Shown here in pieces: positions 15,558-16,251 of a DNA stretch of 16,251 bases. Source of the DNA: a bacterium (GTDB lineage: Bacteria > Ratteibacteria > UBA8468 > B48-G9 > JAFGKM01); the NCBI GenBank assembly GCA_021157805.1, contig JAGGVW010000127.1:1-16251 (forward strand), in the 5' to 3' direction. A model generated the notes under the pieces. That model was given only the letters and a program-made list of their open reading frames with translations. It made no database searches and had not been told where the DNA came from. Numbering within the stretch: the first letter of the stretch is position 1; each line of letters starts with the position of its first letter. Position numbers and translations under genes: made by a program.

Positions 15558-15609
15558 TAGAGGATGGAGTTGGTATTTTAAGATTCAAATGGGTGTTTTC
15601 GGAGAGATA

Positions 15610-15665
15610 ATGGTCATCTATGAAAAGGCTCGAGAAATAGATACGATCCCGATCTAGTTAATGGC
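15610..15665 (+). pseudogene. Possible TPR remnant
   Basis: The frame at 15610 reads MVIYEKAREID, and after a one-base shift the next frame reads DPDLVNG. Together they look like the end of one TPR helix and the turn into the next (compare YKKAQQIDPFN in the gene at 12861). It is short and degenerate, and fits as the tail of the broken GT-C/TPR copy after an internal deletion. The stretch in between (15557-15610) can be read as KPYVVIEDGVGILRF, faintly like the segment before the TPRs of the intact gene. Low certainty. Confidence 0.35.
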
Positions 15666-15681
15666 TGTGACTTGTAAGGTC

Positions 15682-15725
15682 GAGAGGCATAATTTGGCTA
15701 TCTCAATCTGGCACTATAGCCTCTC
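15682..15725. repeat. Inverted repeat, 7-bp arms
   Basis: GAGAGGC at 15682-15688 pairs perfectly with GCCTCTC at 15719-15725, and a further ATA/TAT can pair past a bulge. The loop is about 30 nt. A T run lies 15 nt further on. It could be a weak transcript hairpin; nothing ties it to a known element. Confidence 0.35.
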
Positions 15726-15793
15726 AAAGACAATGCGTGTTTTTTTCCCTTATTGGTCCAGCGTCTTTTTTCATAGAATAGGCCTCCTTTTTT

Positions 15794-15814
15794 ATCCGCT
15801 TTCAGCGGATTTTC
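15794..15814 (+). terminator. Candidate intrinsic terminator
   Basis: ATCCGCT (15794-15800), loop TTC, then AGCGGAT (15804-15810), a perfect 7-bp stem followed by TTTC. The stem is short and the T tract poor, so termination may be weak. Its place between the decayed operon end and the next gene fits a terminator. Confidence 0.45.
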
Positions 15815-15870
15815 TGGAGCTCTTCTAACTTAAAAAGATTATTTTGTTAACTAGTGGCAGTATAAAGGGA

Positions 15871-15886
15871 TACGGAAGATTCCGTA
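15871..15886. repeat. Short inverted repeat, 6-bp arms
   Basis: TACGGA (15871-15876), loop AGAT, TCCGTA (15881-15886). It lies 88 nt upstream of the amidotransferase start and could be an operator or a small hairpin; short palindromes like this also occur by chance. Confidence 0.3.
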
Positions 15887-15974
15887 AGACGAGAAGTCAT
15901 AAAATGTTGTGTCTATGACAGTATAAATAGTTGTTGAAAATTTAAACTATGGTATTTTAATAAAATATAAAATT

Positions 15975-16251
15975 ATGATGTGTAAAAAGTGTGTATTAGT
16001 CGAGAATTCCGATATATATCTAAATAAAGATGGGGTATGCAATATCTGTGTTAATTACAGAAGAGACAAAAGTAAAAGTTTATTAGAGTTTGACTTTATA
16101 AGGATTTTAGATAAATACAAAAGCAAAAATAAAAACAAATATGATTGTATTTTAATGTGTAGTGGCGGTAAGGATTCCATATCTAGTTTGTATCTTATTA
16201 AAAAACGATATCATTTGCATCCTTTAGTTTTCACATTTGATCATGGGTTTG
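15975..16251 (+). CDS. N-acetyl sugar amidotransferase (WbpG/PseA type), 5' part
   Basis: The frame from ATG 15975 (a second ATG follows at 15978) stays open to the right edge, 92 codons. It starts MMCKKCVLVENSD, and GVCNICVNY completes two CxxC pairs (Cys3, Cys6, Cys22, Cys25), a likely zinc site. CILMCSGGKDS (58-68) is the PP-loop ATP site, followed by HPLVFTFDHGF (82-92). This order (zinc pair, PP-loop, DHGF) is that of the N-acetyl sugar amidotransferase family, which turns an acetamido group of a nucleotide sugar into an acetamidino group, as in WbpG (B-band O antigen) and PseA (acetamidino pseudaminic acid). Ammonia comes from HisH/HisF-like partners, which would be expected downstream. 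No Shine-Dalgarno is visible. It is the second PP-loop protein of the cluster, clearly different from the one at 7515. Confidence 0.78.
   Translation, partial: MMCKKCVLVENSDIYLNKDGVCNICVNYRRDKSKSLLEFDFIRILDKYKSKNKNKYDCILMCSGGKDSISSLYLIKKRYHLHPLVFTFDHGF

Larger units (their letters stand above)
15560..15974 (+). other. Mostly non-coding spacer with gene debris and inverted repeats
   Basis: This is the only stretch over 300 nt without an intact gene. Its left part (to about 15665) holds probable TPR debris; after that I see no coding sequence. It carries three perfect short inverted repeats (15682-15725, 15794-15810, 15871-15886) and several T runs (15740-15746, 15766-15771). No tRNA, transposase or attachment-site signature was seen. 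It separates the decayed end of the long operon from the amidotransferase gene at 15975. Confidence 0.6.

Noticed and set aside
15934..15966. Promoter for the amidotransferase gene (TTGAAA at 15934 with TAAAAT at 15961)
   Set aside because: The spacer would be 21 nt, too long for a normal sigma-70-type promoter, and at the usual 17 nt the -10 match is poor; such AT-rich sequence gives many chance matches.

Overview
The window is one long, tightly packed, plus-strand gene cluster from an AT-rich bacterial genome. Every gene I accept lies on the + strand, and from the left edge to about 15.0 kb neighbouring genes overlap or sit 3 to 41 nt apart, so this reads as one operon. The content fits synthesis and modification of a cell-surface polysaccharide or glycolipid: a YfhO-type membrane protein, two GT-C/PMT-like membrane proteins, a DegT-family aminotransferase, two SGNH hydrolases, two PP-loop enzymes, and two radical SAM proteins with an N-terminal cobalamin-binding-like region. 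TPR repeats grafted onto envelope proteins, together with paired B12/radical SAM genes, suggest an uncultivated Gram-negative-type lineage such as Omnitrophota or a related candidate phylum. That placement is inference; there is no rRNA or other marker gene here.

Layout. 1-5586: the 3' end of a TPR protein, a YfhO-like membrane protein, and two consecutive membrane-anchored SGNH hydrolases with TPRs inserted in the hydrolase fold (about two in the first, six to seven in the second). 5614-8354: a small DUF5989-type membrane protein, the first radical SAM/B12 protein, a 58-residue membrane protein and a PP-loop ATPase coupled to it by an ATGA overlap. 8365-12874: a GT39-like membrane protein, a DegT/DnrJ/EryC1/StrS aminotransferase and the second radical SAM/B12 protein. 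12861-15011: a GT-C-like membrane protein with about five C-terminal TPRs.

After 15.0 kb the cluster decays. A transketolase N-terminal fragment, still joined to the operon by an ATGA overlap, is frameshifted and then runs directly into a broken, diverged copy of the middle of the preceding GT-C/TPR gene. More debris and a mostly non-coding stretch with three inverted repeats (one terminator-like) follow. At 15975 an N-acetyl sugar amidotransferase gene (WbpG/PseA type) begins and runs off the right edge.

Working model (inference): the aminotransferase and the amidotransferase supply amino or amidino sugars; the GT-C proteins and the YfhO-like protein transfer sugars from lipid carriers outside the cytoplasmic membrane; the SGNH proteins add or remove acyl groups there; the radical SAM/B12 and PP-loop proteins provide unidentified modifications. 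TPR solenoids may hold the envelope components together. No tRNA, rRNA, CRISPR array, transposase or integrase was seen.
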